This document shows, in pieces, positions 63,333-64,000 of a stretch of DNA of 64,000 nucleotides. The notes beneath the pieces were generated by a model, which was given only the letters and a program-made list of their open reading frames with translations, did not search any database and had not been told where the DNA came from. The stretch's first letter is position 1. Every line of letters starts with the position of its first letter. Position numbers and translations under genes: made by a program. Source of the DNA: Amorphochlora amoebiformis (lineage: Eukaryota > Cercozoa > Chlorarachniophyceae). The stretch covers positions 434,001-498,000 of the forward strand of contig BAAHQB010000061.1 in the NCBI GenBank assembly GCA_054601695.1. The letters run 5' to 3'.

Positions 63333-63416
63333 TTGTTAAAGCAACAGTGTAAATAGCACGAGGGGCGCAGTTCGAAGAGTGGATATCAATAGAATATCGT
63401 CGTGCGTCTACTACAG
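51485..63416 (+). CDS. UBE3C/Hul5-like HECT E3 ubiquitin ligase, N-terminal part
   Basis: HECT ligases of the UBE3B/UBE3C/UPL6 group extend ubiquitin chains on proteasome-bound substrates. Exons: 51485-51536, 51623-51678, 51816-51863, 51956-52021, 52077-52190, 52282-52461, 53239-53424, 53528-53563, 54471-54516, 55442-55568, 55880-55944, 57052-57230, 57650-57704, 57943-58013, 58267-58329, 58425-58560, 58777-58902, 59112-59215, 60054-60088, 61441-61507, 61969-62030, 62531-62611, 62730-62808, 62944-62994, and tentatively 63371-63416. All GT-AG and in phase; 695 codons to 62994. The start [13 protein letters not shown] matches the group's MF-x-RxxVxLGG N-terminus, followed by a charged helix and an IQ-like [17 protein letters not shown]. 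Later [20 protein letters not shown] and [20 protein letters not shown] align with LYSLAFNARFLRHLW and the FYLFSSLFSHSL region of UBE3C. The HECT domain with its catalytic Cys would follow beyond 64000, so activity cannot be judged. An RRKRAK basic patch and an [12 protein letters not shown] helix are additional. Confidence 0.8.
52650..52690 (+). repeat. Short dispersed repeat, copy 2 (diverged)
   Basis: ACAACCACACTTCTATTAAA then GAAAAGGCTCCGACAACA, about 80% like copies 1 and 3, followed by a TA-rich run. HECT-ligase intron 52462-53238. Confidence 0.6.
54541..54925. repeat. Tandem duplication, unit about 197-200 bp
   Basis: TATAAACGCAAACTTGTGGC at 54541 recurs at 54741 (one base changed), and GTAATGCACATAAAAATGTA at 54701 recurs at 54897. 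Both ends move by 196-200 bp, so one unit of intron was duplicated, with small TA-length differences between copies. HECT-ligase intron 54517-55441. Confidence 0.85.
55577..55805. repeat. (TA)n - (TG)n - (TA)n compound array
   Basis: Three TA runs (55577-55637, 55674-55723, 55757-55804) with a GTGTGTGTGTGT patch at about 55645-55671. It starts about 8 bp after the exon donor at 55569. Confidence 0.93.
56015..57045. repeat. Kilobase of TA-dominated intron
   Basis: The HECT-ligase intron 55945-57051 is almost wholly TA, TATG and TACA repeats; nothing coding was found in it. The last TA run ends 5 bp before the TCTAG acceptor of the exon at 57052. Confidence 0.9.
59431..60050. repeat. TA-dominated intron segment
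   Basis: HECT-ligase intron 59216-60053. Long TA runs at about 59537-59575 and 59602-59660; no coding potential beyond repeat-derived Tyr/Ile frames. Confidence 0.9.
60089..61440. repeat. Longest HECT-ligase intron, microsatellite-filled
   Basis: 1.35 kb containing (GT)n near 60147-60185, many TA runs, and one non-repetitive island at about 61010-61110 and 61222-61280. I see no exon that keeps frame in the islands. A duplicated motif TTTTATTACATTATATTACATATA occurs near 60785 and 60863. Confidence 0.8.
61508..61870. repeat. (AAT)n arrays flanking TA runs
   Basis: AATAATAATA units at 61509-61560 and again at 61770-61820, with TA and GTGTGT runs in between; HECT-ligase intron 61508-61968. Confidence 0.9.
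62431..62472 (+). repeat. Short dispersed repeat, copy 3
   Basis: AAGAAACCCACTTCTACCGA then AGAAGAGGTTGCAACAACAA, next to CATGTATATAAATATATATG. Very close to copy 1 although 43 kb away and in another gene's intron. Confidence 0.8.
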
Positions 63417-63488
63417 GTAGCTGGATATCGCTGGAGAATTCGGAGATTTTTCCGGTAGTATCAGTAGTAACGGGATTCCAGGAGAGTG

Positions 63489-63545
63489 TGACAGAACGTG
63501 ACGTCACGCCACGTCACACTCACGTGACCTCAGCTGTCACGTGAA
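63489..63545. other. Cluster of CACGTG / TGACGTCA palindromes
   Basis: Within 57 bp: TGACGTCA (63499-63506), CCACGTCAC (63509-63517), TCACGTGAC (63520-63528) and GTCACGTGA (63537-63545). These are E-box/G-box and CRE-like palindromes. The stretch is in or after the HECT-ligase intron and could be coincidental, a regulatory cluster, or a decayed element with inverted GTCACG units. Confidence 0.6.
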
Positions 63546-63614
63546 ACTGCCAACTAGCTGAAATTTCTTGAACAGTTAATTATAATCCGAACGGACTACA
63601 ATCAATCTCTGGAC

Positions 63615-63706
63615 TATGTCATACATATTTGCGTATATATTCTTACATTTTCTGTTTCTCATACTTATGTGTAAATCTTTATATTCTTCATATATACATA
63701 TATATA

Positions 63707-63752
<46 letters not shown>

Positions 63753-63772
63753 TATAATATAAATCTATATAC

Positions 63773-63806
<34 letters not shown>

Positions 63807-63812
63807 TTATAT

Positions 63813-63859
<47 letters not shown>

Positions 63860-63961
63860 GCATGCATGTATGTATGTATGTGGTAGCAGAAATATAAAGA
63901 TTTACACATAAGTATGAGAAACAGAAAATGTAAGAATATATACGCAAATATGTATGACATA
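63615..63961. repeat. Perfect 71-bp inverted repeat around a TA-rich loop
   Basis: The arm 63615-63685 (starting TATGTCATACATATTTGCGT) is the exact reverse complement of 63891-63961. The 205-bp centre is mainly (TA)n, which itself folds back, so the whole 347 bp can form one long hairpin. No open reading frame of note lies inside. Confidence 0.95.
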
Positions 63962-64000
63962 CAAAAATAGAAATCTGAATATATTTATACATACATTTTA

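Noticed and set aside
63250-63507. Minus-strand frame containing VTLSWNPVTTDTTG, reminiscent of fibronectin type III
   Set aside because: No second FN3 signature or Tyr corner; it is antisense to the tentative HECT-ligase exon and runs into TA repeat.

Overview
The window is nuclear DNA of a eukaryote with very intron-rich genes. Four protein genes can be rebuilt by joining short exons (about 18-340 nt) through GT-AG junctions that keep frame. Exons are near-balanced in GC. Introns are either compact (about 50-130 nt) or swollen by TA-rich microsatellites, which make up most of the sequence. No operons, prokaryotic signals, rRNA, tRNA or CRISPR were seen. I cannot name the organism; gene architecture suggests a protist or other compact-gene eukaryote whose introns were later invaded by microsatellites.

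Layout. (1) 107-3864, minus: 5' part of a glutamate 5-kinase / delta-1-pyrroline-5-carboxylate synthetase gene (proline synthesis). It runs off the left edge, into an intron with poly-C tracts. One exon lies in a tandem duplication. (2) 4373-5600, plus: small unrecognised coiled-coil protein, two exons, divergent from gene 1. (3) 5987-51235, minus: a complete VPS13 bridge-type lipid-transfer protein gene. My model has 143 exons and 10,983 coding nt (about 3,660 residues) spread over 45 kb, with every junction in phase. Domain order is chorein N-terminus, extended groove repeats, VAB/SHR-BD domain, coiled coil, C2 domain, probable second C2-like domain, VPS13_C, ATG_C and a PH-like C-terminus. 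(4) 51485 to the right edge, plus: N-terminal about 695-710 codons of a UBE3C/Hul5-like HECT ubiquitin ligase. The HECT domain itself would lie outside the window. Its ATG is only 249 bp from the VPS13 ATG, so the two probably share a bidirectional promoter.

The four genes are housekeeping genes with no evident functional link. The rest is intron: (TA)n, (CA)n, (ACAT)n and (AAT)n arrays, long polypurine tracts, short TTAGGG-like runs, a decayed non-LTR retrotransposon endonuclease fragment, a short dispersed repeat found three times, local tandem duplications, and a perfect 71-bp inverted repeat near the right end. I found no evidence of a new defence or mobile system. The unusual points are genome architecture, the domain make-up of this VPS13, and the relation of (TA)n to splice sites.
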